Notes: generated from the letters alone by a model not told the origin. Positions 27,485-35,913 are shown, numbered from the stretch's first letter. The stretch: DNA of 44,989 nt from Clostridium sp. AM33-3 (GCF_003480315.1 NZ_QUIV01000026.1:1-44989), one strand, 5' to 3'. Made by a program: numbers and translations.

Positions 27485-27536
27485 AAAACAAAAACAGCGG
27501 ATGCACGCCACTGGGCGCACCCGCTGTTTTTGTTTT
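27485..27536. terminator. Bidirectional terminator
   Basis: AAAACAAAAACAGCGG (27485-27500) pairs exactly with CCGCTGTTTTTGTTTT (27521-27536). A/T runs on both sides serve the plus-strand lipoprotein gene and the convergent minus-strand gene ending at 27552. Confidence 0.92.
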
Positions 27537-27551
27537 GTTTTTTGTCTGCTC

Positions 27552-27875
27552 TTAACGCATCTTATCCATCTGTCCGTCTTCACTGACATGATAATTGTCA
27601 ACCCAGGAATCGGTGACCATCTGTCCGTCTTCACCGAAGAAATACCAGTCGCCCTTATAGCGGAGCCAGTAAGAGGTTTTGCGGTTGCCTTTATCGTCGA
27701 GATAGTAGGTACCGTCCTTTAGTTCCAGGAGCCCGGTGGCCTTGGTGCCGTCGTCCTTAATATATTGATATTGATCTTCTGCGGTTTTGTGCCACTCACC
27801 TGCCATGGCAGGGAATGCGCTCATCAGAAAACACAGGATGGTTAAGATGAGGGTGAGTCCTGCTTTTTTCTTCAT
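27552..27875 (-). CDS. Small secreted cell-wall-binding-repeat protein
   Basis: 107 residues: a clear signal peptide (MKKKAGLTLILTILCFLMSA, cleavage near AMA-G) and then about three to four choline/cell-wall-binding repeats with the usual aromatic-Gly-Asp pattern (YYLDDKGNRKTSYWLRYKGD, WYFFGEDGQMV). There is no catalytic domain. I chose the ATG at 27875, with AAAGGATG 9 bases away; the in-frame ATG three codons upstream overlaps that ribosome site. A good promoter stands upstream, and a three-fold 10-base repeat lies just beyond it. It probably coats or cross-links a wall polymer, with its relative at 28088-29491. Confidence 0.85.
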   Translation of the reverse strand: MKKKAGLTLILTILCFLMSAFPAMAGEWHKTAEDQYQYIKDDGTKATGLLELKDGTYYLDDKGNRKTSYWLRYKGDWYFFGEDGQMVTDSWVDNYHVSEDGQMDKMR

Positions 27876-27905
27876 AGTGATCATCCTTTCTCTCTCTGCA
27901 AATTT

Positions 27906-27934
27906 ATTATAACAGCCGAAGTATAGGCTGACAA
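27906..27934 (-). promoter_or_regulatory. Promoter of the small cell-wall-binding protein
   Basis: Minus strand: -35 TTGTCA (27934-27929), a 17-base spacer, and a perfect -10 TATAAT (27911-27906), 31 bases before the ATG. Confidence 0.75.
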
Positions 27935-27950
27935 GAGGCATGGAGGCATT

Positions 27951-27980
27951 GTAAGGAAATCGGAGAAATCGTAAGAAAAA
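27951..27980 (-). promoter_or_regulatory. Three phased 10-base repeats, candidate activator site
   Basis: On the plus strand GTAAGGAAAT, CGGAGAAATC and GTAAGAAAAA follow each other without gaps at exactly 10 bases. The block is 17 bases upstream of the -35 of the small wall-binding gene, the place where OmpR/PhoB-family activators bind direct repeats. Confidence 0.45.
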
Positions 27981-28011
27981 TGTTATGAACGGCGTTTTTT
28001 ATAGAAAGAAA

Positions 28012-28056
28012 GCACCGGGACCGCAGCCCAAAGCAGATGGGAAGCGGCTCCGGTGC
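28012..28056 (-). terminator. Terminator of the large cell-wall-binding gene
   Basis: GCACCGGGACCGC (28012-28024) pairs with GCGGCTCCGGTGC (28044-28056), with one mismatch and one G-T pair. On the minus strand a T-rich tail (TTTCTTTCT) follows. It lies 31 bases past the stop. Confidence 0.75.
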
Positions 28057-28087
28057 CGGTTTGAACGGATGAAATGATGTTTGCGGG

Positions 28088-29491
28088 TTACTGCTGGATG
28101 ATTCCGTTTACGTCAACGGTCCAGATTTTATCGTTGGAATCCTTCACATCCTTGAAGCCGTTTCCAAGTTCCGGTCTTGCGGCGGATTTGGAAGAGGAGG
28201 ATGCTTTCTGGATGGCGCCGTTGGTGCCTACCAGGTAGGATACGCCATCCAGCTGTGCCGGTGCATAGCGCAGGTCCCGGTCTGCATCCAGGCGAAGTCC
28301 CTGTACATAGACATTGTTGTCGCGGACACCGTGGAAGCCACGGCCCTTATTGCCGCCGTCGGTGTAGAAGAACCAGGTCTGGTTTTCACCGAGATCCTCA
28401 TCGTAAATGGTCTGCTTGCCGGTCTTCATGACACCGTCATCGCCAAAGTAGTAGTTTGCGGTCTGTCCGTCCTCGGTGATCACGCTCTGAAGGCCGGTCT
28501 GCAGCTCTCCGCGCTCATTGAAGCCAAAGCGTCTGCCGTCTACGGTAAATACCTGTACGCCGGCTGCCGCATAGTACGGGCGTCCTTTCTTGATATAGAA
28601 GATGAAGGCTTCGCCCTCTTCGCTGATCTCCGGAGCTCCCTCCATCTGGTACCAGCCGTTGCCGCGCTTGCCGTCCTCCTCATAGAACTGGTAGGAGGCG
28701 ATAGCCGGGAGTGCGCTGTTTATTTCAGCGGATTGTGCGTCGGAACCGGTTGCAGTCTCAGCGTCAGGACCGGATTGCGCGTCTGCAGATGCCTGGGCAG
28801 TCTCCGGCAGGCGGAACCATCCAGTCTGCAGGATACCGTTCTGGAAGGTGTAGCAGGAACCGTTGATCTTACGGTCAATCTGGTTCATGACCATGCGTCC
28901 GTTGCTGTCAAAGAAATGCCATACGGTATCCTGATCCAGCTCCTCGTTCTCATTTTCCAGCTCGATCCAGCCGGTTTTCATGGCGCCGTCGCCTTCCTCA
29001 CCAAGGTAGTAGGTGGCGCCGTCTAACTCCAGCATGCCGGTCTGCATGTGGCCCTCTTCATTAAAGTAGTAGTTTTTTCCGTCAATCTCCTGCCATTTGG
29101 AGACAACGCTTTTTCCGTCTTTTCCGTAGTAGTACCAGTAGGTGTCCGGAGCTTCAGAGTCCCATTCGTCCTCATTCGCTTCGCTGATCCACTGGTTGAT
29201 CACGCGGCGGCCTTCCTCATTTACATAATACTCATCGATCATGCAGGAACGGGAAATGTAGCCGTCCTCGTTTAAGTAATACCATTCGCCATCCTTCTTT
29301 TTCCAGGAATCGGTCAGGTAGTAGCCCTCGCTGTCTCTGTAGCGGAGCTCGCCGTCCTCGGTCAGCCAGCCGGCGGTTGCTGCCAGCACGGTGGAAACGC
29401 TTCCCGGAATGGAAAGAGCGAGTGCAGGGGTTGCCGCTGACATTGCCGCAGCGGTGGATAATACAGCCAGTAATTTGTAATGTTTGTTCAT
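28088..29491 (-). CDS. Secreted cell-wall-binding-repeat protein
   Basis: 467 residues. A signal peptide (hydrophobic KLLAVLSTAAAMSAATPALA, cleavage near residue 26-40) is followed almost wholly by choline/cell-wall-binding repeats: GEWYYLNEDGYI, YYVNEEGRR, YWYYYGKDGK, NYYFNEEGHMQTG, TYYLGEEGDGAMKTGW, WHFFDSNGRMV and further copies. A Ser/Ala/Asp-rich linker (about 236-255) divides the array. No hydrolase or other enzymatic domain is visible. AAGGAG lies 11 bases before the ATG. Such proteins attach non-covalently to choline- or other substituted wall polymers. The neighbouring glycan locus, transcribed in the opposite direction, could make the ligand; that is inference. Confidence 0.9.
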   Translation of the reverse strand: MNKHYKLLAVLSTAAAMSAATPALALSIPGSVSTVLAATAGWLTEDGELRYRDSEGYYLTDSWKKKDGEWYYLNEDGYISRSCMIDEYYVNEEGRRVINQWISEANEDEWDSEAPDTYWYYYGKDGKSVVSKWQEIDGKNYYFNEEGHMQTGMLELDGATYYLGEEGDGAMKTGWIELENENEELDQDTVWHFFDSNGRMVMNQIDRKINGSCYTFQNGILQTGWFRLPETAQASADAQSGPDAETATGSDAQSAEINSALPAIASYQFYEEDGKRGNGWYQMEGAPEISEEGEAFIFYIKKGRPYYAAAGVQVFTVDGRRFGFNERGELQTGLQSVITEDGQTANYYFGDDGVMKTGKQTIYDEDLGENQTWFFYTDGGNKGRGFHGVRDNNVYVQGLRLDADRDLRYAPAQLDGVSYLVGTNGAIQKASSSSKSAARPELGNGFKDVKDSNDKIWTVDVNGIIQQ

Positions 29492-29557
29492 GATTTTTAT
29501 TTCTCCTTTTTGCTTGTGGAACGTTGGCCGAAGATCCGCAGTTGCATTACGGTGGTG

Positions 29558-29586
29558 ATTATAGCGGATTTGATGCAGCTTGAAAA
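29558..29586 (-). promoter_or_regulatory. Promoter of the large cell-wall-binding gene
   Basis: Minus strand: -35 TTTTCA (29586-29581), a 17-base spacer, and -10 TATAAT (29563-29558). It sits in the 249-base divergent gap before the glycan operon, which itself shows only an extended -10-like TGG-TATACT at 29656-29664. Confidence 0.5.
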
Positions 29587-29740
29587 GTGAGGGTTACTGG
29601 AAATCCAGCCACGCTCTGCCAGTCGAGATTTTGGGATGCAGGATAAGGGAATGTATGGTATACTAGTAGCATTGGAGAGAAAGAAAACGGCATATGAGCC
29701 GTATAGGATTCATACAAAACACAACAGGAGGAGATTCCCA

Positions 29741-31810
29741 ATGAAGATCAAAGTATCCAACTACATTGCCGGGAAACTGGTAGAGGCAGGCATCAATCAG
29801 GTCTTTACGGTTACGGGGGGAGGTGCCATGCATTTAAACGATGCACTGGGGCATCAGGAAGGGCTGCACTGCCTGTATCAGCATCATGAGCAGGCCTGCG
29901 CCATTGCGGCAGAGGCATATGCCAGAATCCACAACAAGATCGGAGCGCTGTGTGTGACCACAGGCCCCGGCGGTACCAATGCCATCACCGGAGTGGTGGG
30001 CGGCTGGCTGGATTCCATTCCTATGCTGATCTTATCCGGTCAGGTCCGTTACGACACCACGGCCCGCTGGTCCGGCGTGGGCATCCGCGCTATGGGTGAC
30101 CAGGAATTTGATATTGTGAAATCCATTGACTGCATGACAAAGTACAGCGAGATGGTCATTGACCCGCTGCGCATTCGCTACTGTCTGGAAAAGGCTATTT
30201 ATCTGGCCTACTCCGGACGTCCGGGTCCGGCCTGGCTGGATATCCCGCTGGATGTGCAGGGCGCATATGTAGACACAGAACAGCTGGTCGGCTTTGACGC
30301 CGCAGATTATGAGGCGGGCGGCACCGGATGGGCCCTGCATACCGTAGGGCTGGATCATACCTCTGGCGCAGCCGTATTTGCGGGAGCAACCGAGGAGAAA
30401 GAAAAGAAAGCGGTCCTTGCAGGCGTGCATGGAACAGAGGGAACCAGTGTGGTAGAGCCGCCTCACGCCATTGCGGAGGATTATGCCGGAAAGGGCGAGC
30501 ACCGTCAGGTACTTCCGGCTCCGGTTTCCAGAGAACTGGCAAAAGAGATCATCGAGAAGATCCGAAACGCAAAACGTCCGGTTCTGTACGCCGGAAACGG
30601 AATCCGTATTGCAGGAGCGTTTGACGCGTTTATGGAAGTGGCAGACGGACTGGGGATCCCGGCAGTAGTAGGCTGGAATGCCAATGACTGTATGTATGAT
30701 GACTGTCCGTGGTACGTGGGCAGACCGGGCAATCTGGGTGACCGGCCGGGCAATTTGGCGGTCCAGAACAGTGACCTGGTATTTTCTGTCGGAAGCCGTT
30801 TAAGCATCCGCCAGGTGGGCTACAATTACAAGACCTGGGCCCGCGAGGCATATGTGATCATGAATGATGTAGACCCGGAGGAATTAAAGAAGCCGAGTGT
30901 ACATGTGGATATGCCGGTCCATGCGGACGCAAAGGATCTGATGGAAACCATGGCAGCGGTTCTTCGGGAGGAATACGATAAAAAGCCGGTATTTGACGGC
31001 GGAGAGGGCCTGCCGGGCATGACCTGGAGTGAGACCTGCCGTATGTACCGGGAGAAATATCCTACCATCCGTAAGGAGCAGCTGAAGCCGGATCCGGATC
31101 ATGAAGCGAACGTTTACGCGGTGATCGAGGCGATCAGCAGCCGCTTAAGTGAGGACCAGATCACCGTAGTCGGCAATGGTTCTGCCTGTGTGGTCGGCGG
31201 ACATGGCTATATTATGAAAAAGGGACAGCGCTTCTTATCCAATTCCGCGATCGCATCTATGGGCTACGACCTGCCTGCGGCGATCGGCGCCTGCATGGCA
31301 GCTCACGACCCGGAGCATGAGGGAGACGGCTACAGCCGCCATGATATTATTCTTGTAACCGGTGACGGAAGCATTCAGATGAACCTGCAGGAGCTGCAGA
31401 CCATCATCCATCACAGGATGCCGATCAAGATCTTCCTGATCAATAACGGCGGCTACCATTCCATCCGCCAGACCCAGAAGAACTTCTTTGGCGAGCCGTT
31501 AGTAGGAATCGGTACCGACAGCCATGACTTAAGCTTCCCGGATATGGAAAAGCTGGCCTGGGCTTACGGCTATCCATATATTGCGGCACATCACAATGAG
31601 GAGCTGGCAGAGGCTGTGGAAAAGACCCTGGCTGTGGACGGGCCGGTCATCTGCGAATTCTTTGTTACCATGGACCAGAATTTTGAACCGAAGTCCTCCG
31701 CAAAGCGTCTGCCGGACGGTACGTTAGTATCTCCGCCGCTTGAGGATCTTTCCCCATTCCTTCCGGATGAGGAGATGGACAAACTGATGATCATTCCGAG
31801 GATGAAATAA
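29741..31810 (+). CDS. ThDP-dependent enzyme, acetolactate-synthase-like (sugar-locus type)
   Basis: 689 residues with the fold of acetolactate synthase-like thiamine diphosphate enzymes. The N-terminal PYR domain carries the catalytic Glu (E50 in YQHHEQA). The C-terminal PP domain carries the ThDP/Mg motif GDGSIQMN... to INNGG (about 542-572). It is longer than the usual 550-600 residues because of an 80-90 residue insertion (about 175-260) between the PYR and middle domains. The genes that follow without gap are an epimerase and a sugar C-methyltransferase, so a YerE-like role (adding a two-carbon branch to a keto sugar) is more likely than valine synthesis; no small regulatory subunit (ilvN) follows. 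ATG 29741 has AGGAGGAG. The exact substrate is unknown. Confidence 0.82.
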   Translation: MKIKVSNYIAGKLVEAGINQVFTVTGGGAMHLNDALGHQEGLHCLYQHHEQACAIAAEAYARIHNKIGALCVTTGPGGTNAITGVVGGWLDSIPMLILSGQVRYDTTARWSGVGIRAMGDQEFDIVKSIDCMTKYSEMVIDPLRIRYCLEKAIYLAYSGRPGPAWLDIPLDVQGAYVDTEQLVGFDAADYEAGGTGWALHTVGLDHTSGAAVFAGATEEKEKKAVLAGVHGTEGTSVVEPPHAIAEDYAGKGEHRQVLPAPVSRELAKEIIEKIRNAKRPVLYAGNGIRIAGAFDAFMEVADGLGIPAVVGWNANDCMYDDCPWYVGRPGNLGDRPGNLAVQNSDLVFSVGSRLSIRQVGYNYKTWAREAYVIMNDVDPEELKKPSVHVDMPVHADAKDLMETMAAVLREEYDKKPVFDGGEGLPGMTWSETCRMYREKYPTIRKEQLKPDPDHEANVYAVIEAISSRLSEDQITVVGNGSACVVGGHGYIMKKGQRFLSNSAIASMGYDLPAAIGACMAAHDPEHEGDGYSRHDIILVTGDGSIQMNLQELQTIIHHRMPIKIFLINNGGYHSIRQTQKNFFGEPLVGIGTDSHDLSFPDMEKLAWAYGYPYIAAHHNEELAEAVEKTLAVDGPVICEFFVTMDQNFEPKSSAKRLPDGTLVSPPLEDLSPFLPDEEMDKLMIIPRMK

Positions 31811-32748
31811 TGCAGGTCGTAGTAACAGGCGCAACAAGCTTTATCGGCGCGGCAACAGTGGAAAAATTAATGGAGGCGGGGCACCGGGTTTTTGCGGTGG
31901 TCCGCCCCGCTTCGTCTAACATGAAGCATCTGGAAACGATAGAAGCCGGAAATACTCTGGGAAGTCTTAGCATCTGCCCGCTGGATTTGGCAGAGATCCG
32001 GACGCTTCACGGCTTTTTGGCGGATGCCTGGGTCCATATTGGCTGGGATGGCGCGGGCAGCGACAACCGCACAAAGCGGGATGTGCAGCAGCGCAATGTT
32101 ACCTATGCCCTGGATGCGGTGGAGGCAGCGGCAGCGCTTGGCTGCCACCGCTTTTTATTTACCGGTTCTCAGGCAGAGTACGGAGTCTGGCACCGGACAG
32201 TGGCGGAGGATACGCCCTGTCATCCGGTGTCTGAATATGGCAAGGCAAAGGTGGATTTTTGCGAAAAAGCAAAAATACTTTGCAAACAGAAGAATATGGA
32301 GTATATTCATACGAGGATATACAGTGTGTACGGTCCGGGGGACCATCCCTGGTCTCTGGTGCAGTCCTGCCTGCGCACCTGGCAGGAGGGCGGCAGCATG
32401 AAGCTTGGGGAGTGTACACAGAACTGGAATTTTCTTTATATCGATGACGCGGCAGCGGCCCTGGTTTCCCTGCTTACGGAAGCCCCGGCCGGTGTCTACA
32501 ATATTGGCAGCAGCGATACGCGGCCGCTTCGGAGCTACATTGAAGAAATGTATGCCCTGTGCGGATATCGTGGAAGCTACAGCTATGGAGAGCGTCCGCA
32601 GAACGCGGAGGGACCGGCAGACCTGATGCCGGATATCAGCCGGATCCTGCAGGAAACCTCCTGGCGGCCTGCCAGAACATTTGCGGAGGGAATTTATGAA
32701 ACATTGCATAGCCTGCGGGAAGCTTCTGCCGGAAGCAAGCCTCTTTGA
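31810..32748 (+). CDS. NAD(P)-dependent epimerase/dehydratase (paralogue 1)
   Basis: 312-residue extended short-chain dehydrogenase acting on nucleotide sugars. A Rossmann glycine motif (VTGATSFIG, 5-13), a Ser/Tyr/Lys active site (TGSQAEYG; SEYGKAK) and YSVYGPGDHPWS are visible. The start overlaps the upstream stop by one base (TAATG). The gene closely resembles the one at 34006 over its whole length (shared EYGKAK, VYG-GDHPWS, WNF-I-DA), so a duplication with the methyltransferase between them is likely. Reaction (4-keto reductase, epimerase or dehydratase) is not decidable from the sequence. Confidence 0.88.
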   Translation: MQVVVTGATSFIGAATVEKLMEAGHRVFAVVRPASSNMKHLETIEAGNTLGSLSICPLDLAEIRTLHGFLADAWVHIGWDGAGSDNRTKRDVQQRNVTYALDAVEAAAALGCHRFLFTGSQAEYGVWHRTVAEDTPCHPVSEYGKAKVDFCEKAKILCKQKNMEYIHTRIYSVYGPGDHPWSLVQSCLRTWQEGGSMKLGECTQNWNFLYIDDAAAALVSLLTEAPAGVYNIGSSDTRPLRSYIEEMYALCGYRGSYSYGERPQNAEGPADLMPDISRILQETSWRPARTFAEGIYETLHSLREASAGSKPL

Positions 32749-33943
32749 GCTGACATCTGCCCCGGCTTCTGCCCAGGATATTCCGGATGCTGCTTCCGTT
32801 CAGCAGGATAAGGGAGTGACCCTTCAGCTGCGCCAGTGCAGCGGCTGCGGTCTGGTCCAGTTTGACTGTGATCCGGTGCCCTATTACCGGGATGTGATCC
32901 GGGCAGGCGGCGGGTCTTCTACCATGCGGGAGCTGCGTACCACCCAGTACCGCCACCTGATCGAGACCTACCATCTGGAGGGGAAAACGTTTTTTGAGGC
33001 CGGCTGCGGACGGGGAGAGTTCCTGAAATTCTTGCAGGAGTTTCCGGTGGAAATCTACGGAATGGAGTACAGAGCAGATCTGGTGGAGACTGCGCAGAAG
33101 GAGGGACTTCATGTCTGGAGAGAATTTCCGGAGCGGGAGGATCAGCATTTCGGTCATTCCCCGGAGGCCTCCATGCTGCCGGAGAGCGGCTGGAGTGTGC
33201 CGGAGAAGCCCTTTGATGTATTTTTATCCTTTAACTTTTTAGAGCATCAGCCAAGACCGGATATCATGCTGAAGGCCATCTGGAACAATCTGGCAGAGGA
33301 CGGCATGGGACTTGTGACGGTGCCGAGCCTGGAATATATCCTGGAGAAGGGCAGCTATTACGAGCTGATCCGGGACCACATTGCCTATTACACCTTCGAT
33401 ACGCTGCGGGCGCTGCTGAACCACTGCGGCTTTGCGGTGCTCGAGGAGGAAATGATCAACCGCGATACCCTGTCCATGATCGTGCGCAAGACGGCAATGC
33501 CAGAGGCATCTGCCGAAAGTGCGGATGACCGGAAAGTTGTGGCAGATTGTGCCAGAGCAGATGCCGGCATCATCGCCCCTCTGATGGAAGGCCATGAGAT
33601 TGTAACTGCCGAGGTGCGCGCTCTGACCGGGCGTCTGGCCCGGGAAGGCAAACGTCTTGCCATGTGGGGTGCCAGCCATCAGGGCTTTACCCTGGCATCG
33701 ACTTCGGAGCTTGGAAAGCATCTGGCCTATATCATTGATTCTGCCCCATTTAAGCAGGGGCGGTTTGCGCCGGCCTCCCATGTGCCGATCGTGCCGCCGG
33801 ATCATTATTTTGAGGAACCGGTGGATGCGGTGCTCATTGTGGCACCGGGTTATACCGATGAGATTGCGGGAATCATAAAGACAAGGTTCGGTGGAAAGGT
33901 GGAGATTATGACACTCCGCACCAACCGGATCGAACACTTATAG
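32696..33943 (+). CDS. Sugar C-methyltransferase (NovU/TylCIII type)
   Basis: 415 residues with the three-part build of NDP-sugar C-methyltransferases. An N-terminal zinc site uses C4, C7, C48 and C51. An S-adenosylmethionine Rossmann domain has FFEAGCGRGEFL (~98-110) and NFLEHQPRP. The C-terminal part is C-methyltransferase-specific (RDTLSMIVRK; WGASHQGFTLAS; VPPDHYFEEP). In the family this adds a methyl to C3 of 4-keto-6-deoxy sugars. I chose ATG 32696, preceded by GGAGGGA; the upstream TTG is weaker. It overlaps the preceding epimerase gene by 53 bases. Confidence 0.9.
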   Translation: MKHCIACGKLLPEASLFELTSAPASAQDIPDAASVQQDKGVTLQLRQCSGCGLVQFDCDPVPYYRDVIRAGGGSSTMRELRTTQYRHLIETYHLEGKTFFEAGCGRGEFLKFLQEFPVEIYGMEYRADLVETAQKEGLHVWREFPEREDQHFGHSPEASMLPESGWSVPEKPFDVFLSFNFLEHQPRPDIMLKAIWNNLAEDGMGLVTVPSLEYILEKGSYYELIRDHIAYYTFDTLRALLNHCGFAVLEEEMINRDTLSMIVRKTAMPEASAESADDRKVVADCARADAGIIAPLMEGHEIVTAEVRALTGRLAREGKRLAMWGASHQGFTLASTSELGKHLAYIIDSAPFKQGRFAPASHVPIVPPDHYFEEPVDAVLIVAPGYTDEIAGIIKTRFGGKVEIMTLRTNRIEHL

Positions 33944-33957
33944 AAGCACAGGCGGAG

Positions 33958-33983
33958 CTCTGCGGCAGATCCAGGCCGCGGAG
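33958..33983 (+). promoter_or_regulatory. Intra-operon hairpin
   Basis: CTCTGCGG (33958-33965) pairs with CCGCGGAG (33976-33983) around a 10-base loop, in the only sizeable gap (62 bases) between the first genes of the operon. No T-run follows. It may be a processing or stability element. Confidence 0.35.
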
Positions 33984-34005
33984 AGGACGCAGGGATGGAG
34001 GAACT

Positions 34006-34938
34006 ATGACAGAGCTTTCAGGGAAACGGATCGTGATGACCGGAGCCACCGGTTTTATCGGAAGCCATGTGGCGAAGCGTTTTCTGGAGGCAGGCGCAGA
34101 GGTATACTGCCTGGTGCGCCCGGAGTCTCAGAAAACAGACTGTCTTCCGGTTCATGAGCATTTGCATCGGATCCCGGCACAGATGGATCAGGCGGTGGAG
34201 TGTGTGCCGCAGATCGGCCATGCCGACGCGTTTTTACATTTTGCGTGGCGCGGCGTGAACCGCCAGGAGATCGATTCTCCCGCGGTACAGAAGTTAAACA
34301 TTGACGGCTCCCTGCGCTGCATGGAGGCGGCAGGACTTCTGGGATGTCAGGTGTTTATGGATGCCGGCTCCCGTGTGGAGTACGGGATCACGGCCGACGG
34401 CACCATGGAGGAGTCCATGGACTGCCATCCGGTCAATGAATACGGAAAGGCAAAGCTGGCTTTCTTTGAACAGGCGAAGCAGTTATGCCGGGAGCTGCAG
34501 CTGACTTACTATCATCTGCGGTTTTTCAGTGTTTACGGAAAAGGAGATCATCCGTGGTCCATCATTTCCACGCTGACCCGGGAGCTGCCGGAGGGAAAGA
34601 CCGTCTCCTTAAGCGCCTGCCGCCACCGCTGGAATTTTATGGACATTGAGGATGCCTCCCGCGCTGTGGTGGAGCTGTACCGTTACAGCGACAGCCACCG
34701 GGGCGAGTGCCATGCGGTGAACGTGGCTTCGGAGGATACCCGGGTGCTGCGGGATTTTGTGGAGGAGATCCACAGTCTCTGCGGTGGAAATGGAAATCTG
34801 GAATACGGAAGCTTTGTCCAGGCGAAGGAGGGGGCACTCTCCATCTGTCCGGTCAATGAAAACCTCAGGAGGCTGACCGGTGGAACCTGGAAGGAGCAGA
34901 TCTCCTTTGCGGAGGGGATCCGGCGGATGCTTGGATAA
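34006..34938 (+). CDS. NAD(P)-dependent epimerase/dehydratase (paralogue 2)
   Basis: 310-residue extended short-chain dehydrogenase with TGATGFIG at the N-terminus, DAGSRVEYG, NEYGKAK and YGKGDHPWS. It resembles the 31810 protein along its length, including the same C-terminal layout, which argues for a duplicated enzyme now working on a different intermediate in the same sugar pathway. GGAGGAAC precedes the ATG. The substrate is unknown; 4-ketoreductase and 3- or 5-epimerase activities are both possible. Confidence 0.88.
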   Translation: MTELSGKRIVMTGATGFIGSHVAKRFLEAGAEVYCLVRPESQKTDCLPVHEHLHRIPAQMDQAVECVPQIGHADAFLHFAWRGVNRQEIDSPAVQKLNIDGSLRCMEAAGLLGCQVFMDAGSRVEYGITADGTMEESMDCHPVNEYGKAKLAFFEQAKQLCRELQLTYYHLRFFSVYGKGDHPWSIISTLTRELPEGKTVSLSACRHRWNFMDIEDASRAVVELYRYSDSHRGECHAVNVASEDTRVLRDFVEEIHSLCGGNGNLEYGSFVQAKEGALSICPVNENLRRLTGGTWKEQISFAEGIRRMLG

Positions 34939-34971
34939 GAAAACAATATACAACTTTGGAAGGAAATGATT

Positions 34972-35913
34972 ATGAAAAAGATCAGTGTGCTGATCCCCTG
35001 CTACAATGAACAGGAAAATGTAGAGGCCATCAGCAAGGCAGTGCTGGAGACCCTGACACGGGATCTGCCTCAGTATGACTACGAGTTGGTGTTCATCGAC
35101 AATGATTCAACCGATGAAACCCGCCCGATCCTGCGCAGGCTCTGCGCAGAGAACCCGAAGATCAAGGCAATTTTCAACGCCCGCAATTTCGGACAGTTCA
35201 ATTCTCCGTATTACGGCATGCTGCAGGTGACCGGAGACTGCGTCATTGAGATGGTGGCAGATTTCCAGGATCCGGTGGATATGATCCCGAAATATGTGAA
35301 GGCTTGGGAGGAGGGCTACAAGATCGTCATCGGCATTAAGACCAGCAGCAAGGAAAACAAGATCATGTATGCCCTCAGAAGCTTTTATTATAAGACCATC
35401 AAGCGGCTGTCTGACGTGGAGCAGATCGAGCATTTTACCGGCTCCGGGCTTTATGACCGAGACTTTATTGAGGTTTTACGGAACCTGGATGACCCGACTC
35501 CGTTTCTGCGGGGCATCGTGGCAGAGCTTGGCTATAAGCGCAAGGAAATCCCTTACGAGCAGCCGAAACGCCGGGCAGGAAAGACCCACAACAATTTCTA
35601 CCGTCTGTACGATGCGGCCATGCTCAGTGTGACCTCCTATACGAAGGCAGGTCTGCGCCTGGCAACCTTTGTGGGGGCCATCAGCGCCTTCTTAAGCATG
35701 GTGGTAGCCATCGTTTACCTGGTCATGAAGCTGATCTGGTGGGACCGTTTTCCGGCAGGCATGGCGCCGATGCTCATCGGAATGCTGTTTCTGGGATCGG
35801 TGCAGATCTTTTTTATCGGTATGGTGGGCGAGTATGTCCTTTCCATCAACCAGCGTGTGATGCACCGTCCGCTTGTTGTGGAAGAAGAACGTCTGAACTT
35901 CGAGGAGAAATAA
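34972..35913 (+). CDS. Membrane-associated GT2 glycosyltransferase (DPM1/GtrB type)
   Basis: 313 residues. A GT-A domain of family 2 (ISVLIPCYNEQEN at the start, DNDSTDETR, VADFQDP with acidic metal-site residues) is followed by two C-terminal transmembrane helices (about 225-250 and 258-285). This is the layout of polyprenyl-phosphate sugar synthases that charge undecaprenyl phosphate with one sugar for later transfer outside. I used the second of two close ATGs (34972) because GGAAGGAA is then about 8 bases away; 34966 would be too near. Confidence 0.88.
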   Translation: MKKISVLIPCYNEQENVEAISKAVLETLTRDLPQYDYELVFIDNDSTDETRPILRRLCAENPKIKAIFNARNFGQFNSPYYGMLQVTGDCVIEMVADFQDPVDMIPKYVKAWEEGYKIVIGIKTSSKENKIMYALRSFYYKTIKRLSDVEQIEHFTGSGLYDRDFIEVLRNLDDPTPFLRGIVAELGYKRKEIPYEQPKRRAGKTHNNFYRLYDAAMLSVTSYTKAGLRLATFVGAISAFLSMVVAIVYLVMKLIWWDRFPAGMAPMLIGMLFLGSVQIFFIGMVGEYVLSINQRVMHRPLVVEEERLNFEEK

